DNA of 64,000 bases. Origin: Pollenia angustigena. Taxonomy: Eukaryota > Arthropoda > Insecta > Diptera > Polleniidae. Positions within the stretch are counted from its first letter, which is position 1; every line of letters starts with the position of its first letter. Both the position numbers and the translations under genes were made by a program. The DNA lies in NCBI GenBank assembly GCA_930367215.1, contig OV884059.1:77285393-77349392 (forward strand). Reading direction: 5' to 3'. Shown piece by piece: positions 34,341 through 46,820 of the stretch. The notes under the pieces were generated by a model, which had not been told where the DNA came from, ran no database searches, and was given only the letters and a program-made list of their open reading frames with translations.

Positions 34341-35031
34341 TGAATCAACGAACAAAAATTTATCTTCAGGGTAGTTCCCGGCGAAGCAAAATCTAACTTT
34401 TTAAAGGTAATTAAACTTGAGCGGTACACTATTATTAACGAACTAGAAAAATTTTAGCCGACAATAAATTGTTAATATAAAAGACTATTCAAATCGCTTA
34501 TTTTCTTTAAGGTCACCCTGTATTATGCTTAAGAATAGTTTTATACCCTTCACCAAAGGTAAATTCCGTTTGTTATTTCTAAAATATTGATCATAGACCC
34601 TCTAAAGTATAAATTTTCTGTATAAATTTGTTTTTTATTTTTCTTAATGCCATATTTTGCGTTTTTTCCGTAATTTTATTGCGGAATTTCGTTTATTTTA
34701 ACTTACTCAATACACTGAACCGTTTTTGAGTTACGCGAATATATGTTGTGAAACCTCCTCCATTTTTAAAATAACGGTATAAACATATATTTTTGTATAA
34801 TTTAATTTCAAAATATTTCTGCTAGAATTTTAGAATTACTTCCTTAGCAAAAGTTTAATAGTTCATTGCGAGCTTAAGTTTCTGATATAAGGGTGTAACA
34901 TTAGGGTGGTACGAACAGAGATCTGCTGGATAAATACTAGAACGAGATTCTTGAGGTCAATAGCCTCGAGGTGCGAAACATTGGTCTTCTCGAGACGAAT
35001 CACACTTTATGATCGGACTGGAAATGTCTAA
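34341..35031. other. AT-rich DNA, degraded repeat trace
   Basis: TTTTATACCCTTCACCAAAG and TAGACCCTCTAAAGTATAAA near 34540-34610 belong to a common non-coding repeat type. No gene. Confidence 0.45.
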
Positions 35032-36585
35032 AGCTGGGATCACACGATTGCCCCAAATGCACCAATATGACACAATTTTGATTGTGCTTTATTGACGTAC
35101 AATAAAGAAATTGCACCAATCAAATATTCTGAAATCACACGATTGCCCTGTTTTATACAAATTTAATTGCCGCTAGTTGGTACAAAGTGAAATGTGTACA
35201 ATAATTGCCGCAGCACAGTCACACGATTGTTATTACTTGACAACTGCGAAAACAGCTGTTGTGGCAGCGATGCCAACTTAGTGCTTTTGGCACTATTTAT
35301 GGTTCTTTTTGATGCCTCAAAACGCCAAAATTTGATCCATAGTTCCAAACTAAAAAAAAGCACTAACTTGCTGCTTTTTATATTTTTCGTTAGTGCCTTT
35401 AGTGCTTTTTACAATTTTTATTTTTTTTCTACCATTTTTTAAAACCACGATTAAAAAGAGGATGATTTAGTTGACTTTGCTTTTTAGGGAACAATTTTGA
35501 GAAGTCTTGTACAGATTTTAAGATTTCAAATGATTAAAAAAAAGGGATAAAAGAAGCTTACAGTCGTTTTACCAAAAACTTTATTTACGAGGTTAGAGCT
35601 AGGCTTCCTAGCAATTTGGAAATTTTACGAAACGTTGCACTTTTAAGCATTGAAAACATTTTTAGTAAACGTAATATAAACGATGTATTTCGGTAAACAT
35701 ATTTTTAAAGATGTAGACACTGTTACAAAAATAGAATATGGATTGAAAAATATTAGGAATTGTTTAAAAACATGCAGTCGGAAACCGTAGAAAAAAACGC
35801 AAAGACTTTAAAAACAGAAAAGAGCCGTAGCTTGGTACATGCAAAGTGTTAACTAAATTACACATTAAAACAGAAAATACTTTTATAACGAGCGTTGTGT
35901 AACCTGCAATTTTTCATGCGCTTAAGTTTTCCACGTTTTGTGCACTTCTACCTCTAGTGCTATTGAAAACATACATGTTTTTTCTATTTTACACCTAATG
36001 TGAGTTCTTAACTCAGAAGCGTACATATGTTAAAATGATTGGATAATATCATAAGCCAATTGTTCTGTTAAACTTTGCACGCTTTTAATTAAGATTTATT
36101 TAAACGATTAAATATAAGGATGTTTATTATAATATATGCTGTTATTTAGTTTTATAAACAATGGACGGTCAATGAAAATTTTTGGCAAATACCTGTTTTA
36201 TGGCCAATTTAAACTCCGAATGGTTTGGATGATATTATTTTTATTGAAGATAATAATAATTCATTTAATTTTTAAATTTTGGAGGTATTTAATATTCGGC
36301 GCAGCTGATTACAACTTGTTTTGTGTTTAATTAAATTGTAAAAATGGCTTAGTGCTTTTTTACGCTTTTTTTTTTGCTCGAAATAGTGCTTTTTAGTGCT
36401 TTTTTGAAATTGCTTTTTGCTCTCAAAAAGTTGGCATCACTGTGTTGTGGTAGCTTTTTAATTTGCTTGGAAGTTCTAGTTGGTATGTTCATTAAAAACG
36501 AAAATTTTCTTCATAGTTACTCTAAAATTTTTTGGTGTATTAAAAAGTTTGAAAATTTGTGCATTGCGGCAATCGTGTGATCCCA
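35032..36585. mobile_element. PIF/Harbinger-like MITE (GGGATCACACGATTGCC ends) split by a hAT
   Basis: GGGATCACACGATTGCC at 35036 and its inverse GGCAATCGTGTGATCCC at 36568-36584, flanked by TAA at 35029-35031 and 36586-36588. ATCACACGATTG recurs about 95 and 180 bp inside the left end, so the terminus carries spaced subterminal repeats. Excluding the nested hAT and its TSD it is about 370 bp. TAA target use suggests PIF/Harbinger. Confidence 0.72.
35265..36442. mobile_element. hAT element with 8-bp TSD TGTTGTGG
   Basis: TGTTGTGG at 35257-35264 and 36443-36450. Ends CAGCGATGCCAACTTAGTGC and the inverse of AAAGTTGGCATCACTG. TAGTGCTTTTT motifs recur near both ends. At 1178 bp it is non-autonomous, and no transposase segment was recognised. 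Confidence 0.87.
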
Positions 36586-36588
36586 TAA

Positions 36589-37649
36589 ATTTATATGGAA
36601 GACCCCAAGTTCGCAAAAATTTCGAATTTCCTTGCAAAAATACTTTATATAAGAGGGTTTACGGTGCGTTTTTTTCTTGTAAAGCGGTACGCGCTAATGT
36701 AACGATGTCCGGCTGTCCGTCGGTTTTTGTATAGCTGTACCCATGCTCTGTAACTGCAGTGAAAACTTCTTGCATCGAGAAGATATGAAACAGAATATTC
36801 CATCGTATCTCGAAAAGTGAGAAAAAATGTGCCTGTAAGTCATGTCGAAAATTATCAAAAGAGATTACGTCGTTATGTTATAAATGTTATAACATTGCAC
36901 TCGAAGCCGATGTGACATTGCAGACGTTGACACATATCGTTGACGGCGACCAACATTTTCTTATATACCAAATAATGTAAAGGGCAACACTTCGCCATTG
37001 TTTGTAAATGAGCTTTGAAAACATTCGTATATTTTATGAAAACGTTAAAAGCCAACTCATTAAGCAATAAAAAAATGTGCCATGAACCAAATATTATTAT
37101 TTTTTTGTATTTTGCATTTTTAATTGTTTTTTAGTGTTAAAATTTTTTCTCGCCCCATTTTTTTCGTGAGTTTATTTGACAGTTCATAACGGGAACTTTT
37201 CTCATAAAAATATTACAGACAGACTTTTTCTGTAAATTGGCGAGTAATTTCCTAACGTGACAGCTAATACCTTCCAAAAAAATTTACAGACAAAGTTTAG
37301 TGAGAAAAACAACTGTTTGCTACAATATATGGCATTTTTGTTTCATTTCACACATTTCAATCGAAAAGTTTCTCGACGCGAGAGTTATAGAACATGGGCA
37401 CTGAGAAGCGAAAGAGCCAAAGTTTCCAAATAAGGTACAAACATCTTGGATTTCAATAGACAACAACAGACAAAATAGATATATTTATATTGATACATAT
37501 AGCTGGGTTACCAATACACAACCTCTCTAAATATGGGCGAGATTGGATAAGTGGGCATGGTACCTCCCGTGCATAGACAGAAAGATTTCTGTTTTACAAA
37601 TTAGTTACATGCTTCTTCTTACATGCTACACAACATCCGGCCAAATTGG
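36589..37649. other. AT-rich DNA, nothing recognised
   Basis: Moderately GC-balanced 36690-37060 with short chance frames only. Confidence 0.45.
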
Positions 37650-37785
37650 ATTGGAATTGGGCGATGCACAAAATGGATTTTTTATATCTAAAGAACGGGA
37701 TGTATATAACTTTCTGTTATTATCGCAGTATGGTGAAGCGTATATAAGATTCGTCAATGCCGAATATAGCACTCTTACTTGTTGA
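37650..37785 (+). mobile_element. Repeat family B 3' end, second copy
   Basis: ATCTAAAGAACGGGATGTAT, GCGTATATAAGATTCGTCAA-TGCCGAATATAGCA and CTCTTACTTGTT match 27690-27815. The hairpin is degraded here. Confidence 0.5.
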
Positions 37786-37789
37786 GATT

Positions 37790-39663
37790 TAAACCTTTTG
37801 CAAGCTCGTCAAAAACTTTGGTCTGCTTCACTTCGTGACTTAAAGCTACTCTGAAAATAATTTAAAAATAAATAAATTGTTAGAAAAATAAAAAAAAATC
37901 TTACACAATATTAACTATCAAGATCGTATTCAACATCAAATGAATGACATGTTTTAAATACAGCTACTAGAAATTTAATCAATCTTATAAAAATGTAACA
38001 TTTCAAATGTAAAAAATGGCATGTAACGTGTTCGAATTAATTGCTAAGAAATGCTTTAAGTGTTGCCATACATTTATTTTAATCTTTATTAAATACATTT
38101 TTTATCCTATAAAAAATGGTAATAAAGAAATCTCGAAAACAAACCCTTTTTACAAAGAATATACAAAAATAAAAGTATATTTGTAAAGTAACAAAAAATT
38201 AAATTAAATTTACATCAAACGAGTATGAACTACATACAGCCAGCCTCAGCCTCAGTTGTCTGGCTGGCTACAGAGTGCCAGTCTCCACTTACTTTGGTCA
38301 TCATCATCATTTGATGCCCGTAGTCTCAATTTCATTTTATTGTTGTTGTTGTTGCAGTTGCATATTAATTTTATTTCCCATTTTTTCATTTCTTAATAAC
38401 TTTTAATTTCTTTGGAGATTCTTTTGTGGTTGGTGTGGCAGAAGTTTGGAAGTGAAATCACCGTCTACCAACTTCTTTGTAGTTTTGCGCCTTGAAGGTA
38501 ATTAAGAAACCATTTGTGCTGTGCGTACGTGAAGATAAGAAATGGACAATACGATCTAGTACGACTGACTATCAGATGGATTGTGCAGATGCTAATGTTG
38601 GTGTTTTTTATTTAAGCATGTTATTGCATAAATATAAAATAATAATTTTAGTTGATTTAATTTACTTTTGATTACCAATGACTCGATTTTAATTGTAGAA
38701 ACTTATAGACTTTTTGAAACCCTTCAATACTAAACCTTAACCATAATTTATACCTATTAGAAATTTCTAACAATAAATATACACTTAAAAGACTGACAGA
38801 CATACGAGTAAATAGTCATATCAATCAATCACAAAATGACAAATTAAATTTATTGACAACATTGTGCGAAATGCAGTACAACGCTCCAATATAACCAACA
38901 TGCAACCACGAACATTTTCCCGCTACAACAAAGTAAAGAATACATTCATAAAAAAACCATCAATAATGTGGTGGCAGCATTTCAAACTAGAATTAAAATG
39001 ATGACATTGATAATCTATCCGCAATATATGCTCTTGGGAATTGAATCAATGCTCTCAAGGCAGCCAAGACAACTAAAAAGTCAGATAGAAAAAATAAAGA
39101 AGTTGAGGTCTTTTCTTTATTTCTTTTTTTACTTTAGCATAAAAGAAATTACGGAATGATTTACACAGACAGAAATGATGACAATTTGTCAATGGTGCAT
39201 GACAGCTTGGCAAATAAAGTGAAATCAAAGAGAGATAAAAATGATATAAATATTTGTGAATAAAGATTATTAAATAAATTATAGAGTTAATAAAAAAAAA
39301 TGTATTTCTAACAACACAGGCCGACAAAATTTGGAAAAAGTATTTTTTAGTTGCAATAATACAGGCGAGCCATAAAATTTATTTTGAAATCCGAAACTGT
39401 ACTCAGAACTTCTGCATAAAAATCAGCATCATGTTTTCGAGATATCTTAGCTTTAAGTTGTTTTCGGAATATTGAAAACGTTATAACTGCGCGAATTCAT
39501 TGTCATTTTCATTAAACCCGATATGTCGTTTTCCCAATTACCTTTAAAATAAATCTTAATATTTGTAATATCATGTTTTTGTTGTGACTTTTTTATAATT
39601 TGGGCTTAATATTTGTATTTCTTACCCCCAACTTTAAACATTCAAATCAGGTAAGCACTTACA
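37790..39663. other. AT-rich DNA, nothing recognised
   Basis: CATCATCATCAT and TTGTTGTTGTTG simple repeats near 38300-38350. No coding domain in the short frames. Confidence 0.45.
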
Positions 39664-40019
39664 TATCGTTAGCTAAAATGCAAAAAGGCGTCACTAACAA
39701 AATATTCAAAATCGAGTTCATATTGATTATTATGGATGTCATTAAACGACATGTCTTGCCAAAATTGTGCACTTATGCGATCAAAAATAACGCTTTTATT
39801 AACAAAAACAAAAGTACGTAACTATAAGTGTGCTAATTTGATATATGCAAAACGACGTAATTACACGTTTTTTTTCTAACAAAATATGTGTAATGAAATG
39901 GTTTTCTTTGAAAATTGTTTGAAGAATTTCATGGACGACTTATCAATGCATGTTTTTCTGACATGTTAATAACTTATTTTTGTAGGTTATGCCTTTTTGC
40001 ATTTTAGATAACGACATAT
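39664..40019. mobile_element. MITE family C, copy 2
   Basis: TATCGTTAGCTAAAATGCAA-AAAGGCG left end and the inverse of CCTTTTTGCATTTTAGATAA-CGACATA right end. Same length class as 29645-30000. Confidence 0.72.
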
Positions 40020-40739
40020 ACCCTTTAAATTTGTTTGTTTAATTATCACACATCAGGGCTCAATTTTATTTCTGAACTATCAAAATCCATATTCAAAATT
40101 TTTTTTTGTGAATTTTGTCCTTTATCCTTTTTTGAAATATTTATTACACTTATTATTACTAATTAAACAATTTTATTTGACAAACCTGATTTTAGAAGTC
40201 ATTAATATTTGCGATAATTTTAGTCAAATATGTTAATGTGAAATAACTATTTCATTCTAATCCATTTCTCATTAATTTAGCGCTCTAATAGATTATTAAG
40301 CGCATTTTATATGACATTGATTTTGTGGTATATTAAATAATTTTATTATTGTTTAATTGTGTTGCCACACACACAATATTGCCACTGCCACATTCTCTGG
40401 GGTTTATGTTTGTTGCCGTGGCCGCTTAATTAAATTAGTCTGATGTCTGGTTAAACGAATTATACATTTAAATTTATTTATTTCAATTTAATTAAAAATT
40501 CGTTTTAAATGCCACATGAGAATTAAGAAAAAATAAATAAATTGTTTTTAATAGATTTTATGAAAATACAATTAAGGTTTACTAAACATGAAATTAACCC
40601 CAGAAATACAAAAAGGAACAAAAAAAAAATGCCAAAAACCCAAAAATTCAAGAAATATTTTTAGAAAAGTATCGCAAAGCCAAAAAAAATTTAAATTATT
40701 AAAATAATAAACCTAGAATGTAAAAAAAATAAAATAAAG

Positions 40740-41015
40740 AAATCTAATGAGTTTTGTTGCGACTGTCAAAAAATCTAATGTATCATGACAGTTTGTGTTC
40801 ACACCATCACACAAAGTATAAACACTCACACATGAAATAAAATGCAACCCTGATCCAATGAAAAGTATTATTGTTTAGAAATTTTTCAAAAAACGATGAA
40901 GGCGTATGGGATGTCAAACTTTTTTCTTAATACTTGTCATTTTCGTGACACATTGCATTCACACTATCACACTTTGTCATATTACTTGAGTTATACAAAG
41001 TATAATAGCGTTATC
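40740..41015 (-). mobile_element. Harbinger-like MITE, partial copy of the 61258-61613 family
   Basis: Matches the reverse complement of 61275-61562 almost base for base, from ATGAGTTTTGTTGCGACTGT to ATACAAAGTATAATAG. The outermost TIR bases are missing or diverged. Confidence 0.75.
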
Positions 41016-41378
41016 TTGCCTTAAGGAATAACTTCACACAAAATTTAGTACAAAAAATTCAATTTTCGATTTTTCCAATTGTTCGACATTTGCGGATAGA
41101 TTTTGTAATTTTCCGCATTTGGCATTTTCCGCAATTAGCCATGATTTACACTTAAACTTTCTATTGTTTGATTTGGAAAGCCATTAAGGAATAATTTTAC
41201 ACAAAATTTCATACAAAAACTCGATTTTCGATTTTTCCAATTTACCAACTTTTCGGAGGGATTTTCTTCCGTAAAAACCTTTTCTTCGAAAATACGAACA
41301 ACTGGCAAGAAATTTTACAGAAATCGGCCCAGCCGTTCTCATTTTATGAAATAATATAAATTTTTACACCATTTTTAT
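41016..41378. other. Direct repeat of unknown origin next to the mariner
   Basis: AAGGAATAA...CACACAAAATTT...CGATTTTTCCAATT occurs twice (about 41024-41083 and 41187-41243), giving a ~160-bp direct repeat. Confidence 0.5.
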
Positions 41379-42309
41379 ATCGGGTGATTGTTTAGCTATT
41401 ATCTTTTTGCCAACACTGGTTTAAACAGCTGACGCCCGTTTCGTGTTTTGTTTCACTGTCAAACATCTTCAGTTTGGTCTATAATTTAACCATGAATCGT
41501 CGTACAAACGAACAACGCTTGCAAATTATTAAATTTTGTTATCAAAATGCGTGCTCTGTTAAGAAAGTTCATCACGCGCGCTGCTTATCTTCAGCGACGA
41601 AGCTAATTTTTGGCTAAATGGGTACGTTAATAAGCAGAATTGTCGATTTTGGAGTGCAGATCAGCCAGAAGCCTTGCAAGAGCTACCAATGCATCCAGAA
41701 AAAGTCACAGTTTGGTGCGGTTTATGGGCTGGTGGCATCGTTGGACCATACTTCTTCAAAGATGAGGCGAATCGTAAGGTAACTGTGAATGGTGAGCGCT
41801 ACAGTGAGATGGTATCCAACTTTTTTTGCCCAAAATGCAAGAGCTTGACTTGCATTACATGTGGTTTCAAGTCGGTGCCACATGCCACACAGCACGCTTA
41901 ACAATGGACTTATTGAGAGGCGAGTTCGGTGAACATTTTATTTCACGTTCGGGACCGGTCAAGTGGCCGCCTAGATTGTGCGATTTAACGCCTTTAGATT
42001 ATTTTTTGTGGGGCTATGTTAAAACTCATGTCTATGCACATATGCCCGCTTCAATTGACGCATTAGAAGACAACATTAAAGCATTAATTCATGAGATACC
42101 GGCCGAAATGTTGGAAGGAGTATGCCAAAATTGGACTAATCGGATGGACCATTTGAGGCGCAGTCACGGTCAACATTTGCATGAAATAATCTTCAAACAT
42201 TTAATTATATGGACCGTACTATCGATTCAAATAAAGATTTCATGCATTTTTCTGAACTTTATGTGTTCTTTTAAAACTTTCCTATAGCTCTTAAAAAACC
42301 ACCCATTAT
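41379..42309 (+). mobile_element. Mariner-like (DD34D-type) element, internally deleted
   Basis: The left end near TATCGGGTGATTGTTTAGCT and the right end, inverted, ATAATGGGTGGTTTTTTAAG are imperfect TIRs next to TA-rich targets. The interior encodes pieces of a mariner-type transposase on the + strand. About 930 bp against a usual ~1.3 kb; the difference is a deletion at about 41580. A relative lies at 63642-64000. Confidence 0.82.
41492..42226 (+). pseudogene. Mariner-like transposase pseudogene
   Basis: Begins MNRRTNEQRLQIIKFCYQNA (N-terminal helix-turn-helix region) and jumps at about 41580 to LIFSDEANFWLNGYV with the first catalytic Asp, losing over 100 residues. The frame shifts at the T run near 41821, after MVSNFF. 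Where relatives have a DG in FQxDGATCHTA this copy reads FQVGATCHTA, so the second catalytic Asp is gone. The third Asp survives in CDLTPLDYFLWG at 41997-41999. The C terminus HLHEIIFKH is present. Deletion, frameshift and active-site loss each inactivate it. Confidence 0.88.
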
Positions 42310-43229
42310 ATATGTAAATATTTCTGAAACTACAAAATCTAATTTTTATTTATAAATATTCCACTAAAAACTTTTAAAATTTCCCCTACTCTAGAAAAAA
42401 TAATAGTTCGTTTTGTTTTTATTAAACACTACATGTAAATTATTAAGTGGATTAATTTAATGTTGGCAAATAAATTAATTTTTATATGAATTTAAGCCAT
42501 CTATAAATCATTTGCAAATCTACTTTTGAATTATTTGCAACAAAAAGAAGATACAAATCTTGTAAGAATTCCAAGAAAACGTATAATTCATTCACCAGAT
42601 CAGACATCAAAAAAAAACTATTTGAAATTAACAACATGTAAAGTGTTGACAATATCAGTTGAATACATTAAATTTTATGTGGAACGGACAAAAGAAAAAT
42701 TGTATTGCAAAAAATAAAACAATCGGTCTAAAAATTCTTGCTCAAATCATATGGCGCTAGAAATGTGTAATATTTGCCTACAAAGACCACTATTTACAAT
42801 TAAAGACACTAAATGGATTTTAAAATAAGTTTATTTTGAGGCACCACCCTGCTTTAATAAAGGAAGTTGTTTAACCCATCCGGGTGACCATTTCGTTTTT
42901 ATTTTTTAAATTTTCTTCAGTTAAAAGAAAATTTTTACTCACTCAACAAAATGATTTCTTTAAAAAAAAATGTGTGACGAAAACTTTTTTAAAAAACTGA
43001 AAGGAAAAAATTTTTATGACAAAAACTTGCTCACATGGGTGGGTATTGGTAGACGATGTCCATTAAAATTTGTGGTAAGGCTAATGTTAAAGAGTCAATC
43101 GTGTGTGTAATATTTCTTAACAAATTTTACCTTCGTTAATGTAAACTGATTTTAATAATAATTTGCTCTAATATCTAAAACTAAGAAATCTTGTTTTTTC
43201 AAAATTCTTAAAAGCTTTTTTTGGGAATT
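42310..43229. other. AT-rich DNA, nothing recognised
   Basis: A 63-residue frame at 42526-42717 has no recognisable domain. Confidence 0.45.
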
Positions 43230-43553
43230 CTAGGATTTCTGTCGACAAAAACGAATAAAGCAGGTAATCTCACCCCGCCATCTCTCCTGAAAGCTTCTGT
43301 ATGAAATGCCGGTTAGGCCGTCTGCGAACATGTCGTCCAAGAGGCAGCCCTGTTTGTCCAGATCGTCTTCAGTTTGGTTCCCCAGACACCCATAGTACCC
43401 TGGCATCCATGCCAGCATTACCCTAGAATGTTCCGCAATTTCAGTTAGATACGTCCGGCATTCCACAGTTATTCTCAATGTCATTAAGACACCAGCTAAA
43501 GCTCCAATGGCAGTATTGCCGCCATTTTTATCCCAAAAAAAACTAACATACAC
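43230..43553 (-). pseudogene. LINE RNase H domain remnant (I-like clade)
   Basis: The minus-strand frame reads NTAIGALAG ... TVECRTYLTEIAEHSRVMLA and WMPGYYGCLGNQTEDDLDKQ-G, matching the RNase H pattern of non-LTR retrotransposons: a residue run after the DSxAAI block, then WxPGHxGxxGNExAD.LA..G. The H of PGHxG is Y and the Glu of GNE is Gln, so the domain is dead. No RT domain nearby. Confidence 0.72.
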
Positions 43554-44089
43554 AATTATTTTGTGTAATAATTTTTATTACTCCAATCTCAAGGCCAATT
43601 CAACCGTTTTAGAATCTTTATAGTTTATTTCTGGCACTAGTAGGGCTTTGATTAGTGATGGACATTAAAAAAGAAGTATACAGAAATCGATGTTATATCG
43701 ATATTTCGCAAAATACATCGATGTTTTCTATACAACGGTTGTTTTTTGTAGTATGAATAAATTTTATTAAATTTAATAACAAAAACTGTATTACGTTTCC
43801 AATTATAAAAAATAATTAATTTTGTTGACCTTTCCTTTATTGAGTCATCGCCTGTGTCGCTTGCGAAAATTGTCTTTCGGAGGGAACCAATGTTTCCACC
43901 ATCGTCAGACATTTAAAGACGATTCTATGTAGTTTTATAAACTGAGTGTTATAGTCCTTTTAAATTTCCAACGGATTATCGTTCAGTCAGAGGAGTGTTA
44001 AAATAAAATGAGAGTTTAGTAGACAAAATCGCATCGCATTTATTACTCTTTCTATTCCAATGCACCAGTAGTAATGGTCAGTTCATATT

Positions 44090-44400
44090 GAAAAGGAGTT
44101 TTCTCTTTTATCAGACTTTTCAGAGTCAGACTCAACGTCATTTTTCCGCAAATAAATTTTTAACAACTTCTTCATTTTCGACAAAGCAGTGCTTCAAGCC
44201 ATTGCATCATTTAAATGCATTTTTTTGGAATCGAGGGTTTAAAATGTTAGCAATAGCAATAGGAGTGACATGTTCTATGGAACCAATACTTTTTTACATC
44301 TCTTGCAAAGCCTATTTTTGCACCTCTTTTGTCACAAGTTCTTCTACAACAACTGAGGTAATATTGAATTGGATACAACAGACTTCGCTTCAATGCATCG
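44090..44400 (-). pseudogene. hAT transposase remnant
   Basis: The minus strand reads IGSIEHVTPIAIANILNPRF followed by QKNAFK, corresponding to the IATxLDPRFKxxxF block of the hAT catalytic region, then several stops. Its location inside a hAT with readable TSD supports the call. Confidence 0.6.
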
Positions 44401-44416
44401 AATGAATTATAGCTTA

Positions 44417-44888
44417 TGCTAAGTTCACACTTGGGTTTTTAAACGCGTTTAAGCAAAATGTTGATTAAGCTAATCAAAGCTGTTCACATTACATTTGAGA
44501 TGATTAAGATGACATGACATGACAAAATCAAACAAATTTATATTTCTTTAAAGTATTAAAAATGGATAAAAACACTTTTATAAAGTTATCAGAAGATTAT
44601 TTTAATAATTTTAATGATGAAATTGTGAAAACTTATGAATTATTTAAGGAAAAAAAATAAAAACATTAAGCAGAAATCTTGGCCGGTTGTACACGACATG
44701 TTGGCGATTCTACATTCTTAAGTATGTTCAGTGGATTCTATGTGGTGATTTAGTTGTAATCATGTCGATTTGAAGTGATTAACAAATCACTTCAATGTAT
44801 GAGTAATCATCTCGATTTTGAAGTGATTAGAGCTTAATCACGTTCGAGCTGCTTAAACGCGTTTAAGAACTCAAGTGTGAACATAGTA
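44417..44888. mobile_element. PIF/Harbinger-like MITE, TSD TTA
   Basis: TGCTAAGTTCACACTTG and, inverted, TACTATGTTCACACTTG, followed inside by TTAAACGCGTTTAAGC on both arms. TTA at 44414-44416 and 44889-44891. AGTGATTA/AATCAC motifs recur inside. 472 bp, non-coding. Confidence 0.8.
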
Positions 44889-45345
44889 TTACATCCAGTG
44901 TTATTAAAACATCGATGTATATCGTCCACCACTAGCTTCAATTGTTTGTAGTAGGAATACATTAAAAACAATTCGTAAAGCTATGTACATATGCATCGGG
45001 TTAAGCACCTTGAGTGCACATCTTATGTATTTGCCAATGAATGTTAGAGTTTATAATTCAAAAAATACACTTGTATGCTAATGTTTTTTCTGTATTAACA
45101 GGATACTTTTCGATCAGATTGTGTGCTTAAATTTTTTCTCATTTGTATCTTCTTCAGATAAATTTCCAAAAAAGTTGAAGTTTGTCGGGTGTATTCTTGA
45201 GCTTGAATCCAACATTGTTAATTGCTAAAACAACTGAAAGGTTTTATAAAAAAACAAGGAAGAAAAATTAATTATAAACGGTTTAATCCAATTTATCATA
45301 TCAAATAGTTTTTTATTCTCCTGTAAAATTTTTAAAGTAATAGAT

Positions 45346-45376
45346 ACGGCCTTTTGCATTTTATGTAACGATATGT
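45346..45376 (-). repeat. MITE family C, single-end fragment
   Basis: GGCCTTTTGCATTTTATGTA-ACGATATG matches the right end of family C; no partner end nearby. Confidence 0.5.
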
Positions 45377-45402
45377 AAGTATGTACCAGAAAATATGGCT
45401 TG

Positions 45403-45520
45403 AACCAAGAAAATGTTGCACCATTCTCGTCCAATCCAAAAATTATTTTTTGTTATTTTGTAACCAAGAAAATGTTGCACCATTCTCGTCCAATCCAAAA
45501 ATTATTTTTTGTTATTTTGT
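45403..45520 (+). repeat. Perfect 59-bp tandem duplication
   Basis: AACCAAGAAAATGTTGCACC begins at 45403 and 45462 and the copies look identical through TTGTTATTTTGT. Its perfection suggests a very recent event (or an assembly artefact). Confidence 0.85.
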
Positions 45521-46681
45521 AAAATGTTCTGGCAGAGGGGCCTAAACAGCTCTTAAACAATATAGAGAAATTACAGAAAACATTTTAAATTATGAATTTC
45601 TGAACCAAATACAATAATTTTTGTTTAGTCTTTATATCTTTAAATTTAAGGATATTTAAACTAACCCGTTCTCCGGGCTTTAGAAACTATTGGGGGATTC
45701 ACAAGGTTTCATAAAGTCATATGTCTTAAAATAATAACATGAAAAAATACGACTGTTGTGTACAACCCCTCATAATTCAGTGTGCTATTTTGAATTAAAA
45801 TAAGTTGATTTAAAACAAGTATACAAAATAAATATTTACAAAAAATAAAAATATTTTTTAATTCTAATCCATGCATTAATAAATTAAATTAGATCTTACC
45901 TGACTATTTCCAATTTTTAAGACGCAAATCAAAAAGAAATTTTATTTTGTTTGTTTACCAAACAGCTGAGTCCTAAGCCGATCTAATTTGACGCCGCAAG
46001 TGATTTACTGCAAAAATTGCTAGCCGCAGGTTAAATTCGAATGTTAGCCGGATAAAATTATAACATCAACATCGACGGCTTACAAAAGCTAATGCGGCTC
46101 GGCTTAGCTGTTCAGTGCAGGTCTCTTCGGATTAATAACGACAGCACAATAAACATTGCAAGCAAAGCTCTTTTTATTTAAGACACTTTTTGTTTACAAA
46201 GCAACAACAATATTTTCAAACCATTTTAAAATATTAGAACATTATGACAATATAACATGATAGCACACCTTGTGAATATCCCATATATTTGTTAGTAGCT
46301 TACTATCCCTCTCATACCGTCTAGCGCTCTTATTGTGTTATATATTTCTAGAGTTGGATTATTTCTTTTTTTAACACCATTCAAGATGTGTCATTTCAGA
46401 CAGCTGTTGCTACAGTTGCTGCTGCTTGTTGTTGCTGTTTGCACCAGTCAGCATTTGAAAGGGGAGCTAAAGAATAAACAAACCTGTCGCCAACTATATA
46501 TTTTTTATTCATATTGAAATAAGCATGTTTTTCTTTGTGTGTATGTAGCAATAAAAGAATACTTCAACAAGATTTTTTATTTGAGGTAAATTGGACTATA
46601 AAATGCCCTATATAATTGCAAAAGCTATTTTCAAGAAAATGCAGCTGATTGAAATAAGAATTCCTTTTAAGATTTTGGAAC
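45521..46681. other. AT-rich DNA, nothing recognised
   Basis: CAGTTGCTGCTGCTTGTTGT simple sequence near 46412-46431. No gene recognised. Confidence 0.45.
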
Positions 46682-46820
46682 AAATCTAGTTTACCGACGC
46701 AGCTCCAAATGAGAAAAAAGTACGTAGAAAATTGAAAAATAAGAAAAAAAAATTAAATAAAAAAATTGGCGCAAACGCTTAGTTTTCGAGTTATGGACGT
46801 TTTTAGTTTTCATAGAAATA

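Larger units (their letters stand above)
43653..44934 (-). mobile_element. Old hAT element (TAGTGATGGAC ends), TSD GCTTTGAT/GCTTCAAT
   Basis: TAGTGATGGAC at the left and, inverted, TAGTGGTGGAC at the right; octamers 43645-43652 and 44935-44942 agree at 6 of 8. ATCGATGT motifs recur near both ends. The interior holds a transposase remnant and a nested Harbinger-like MITE. Confidence 0.72.
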
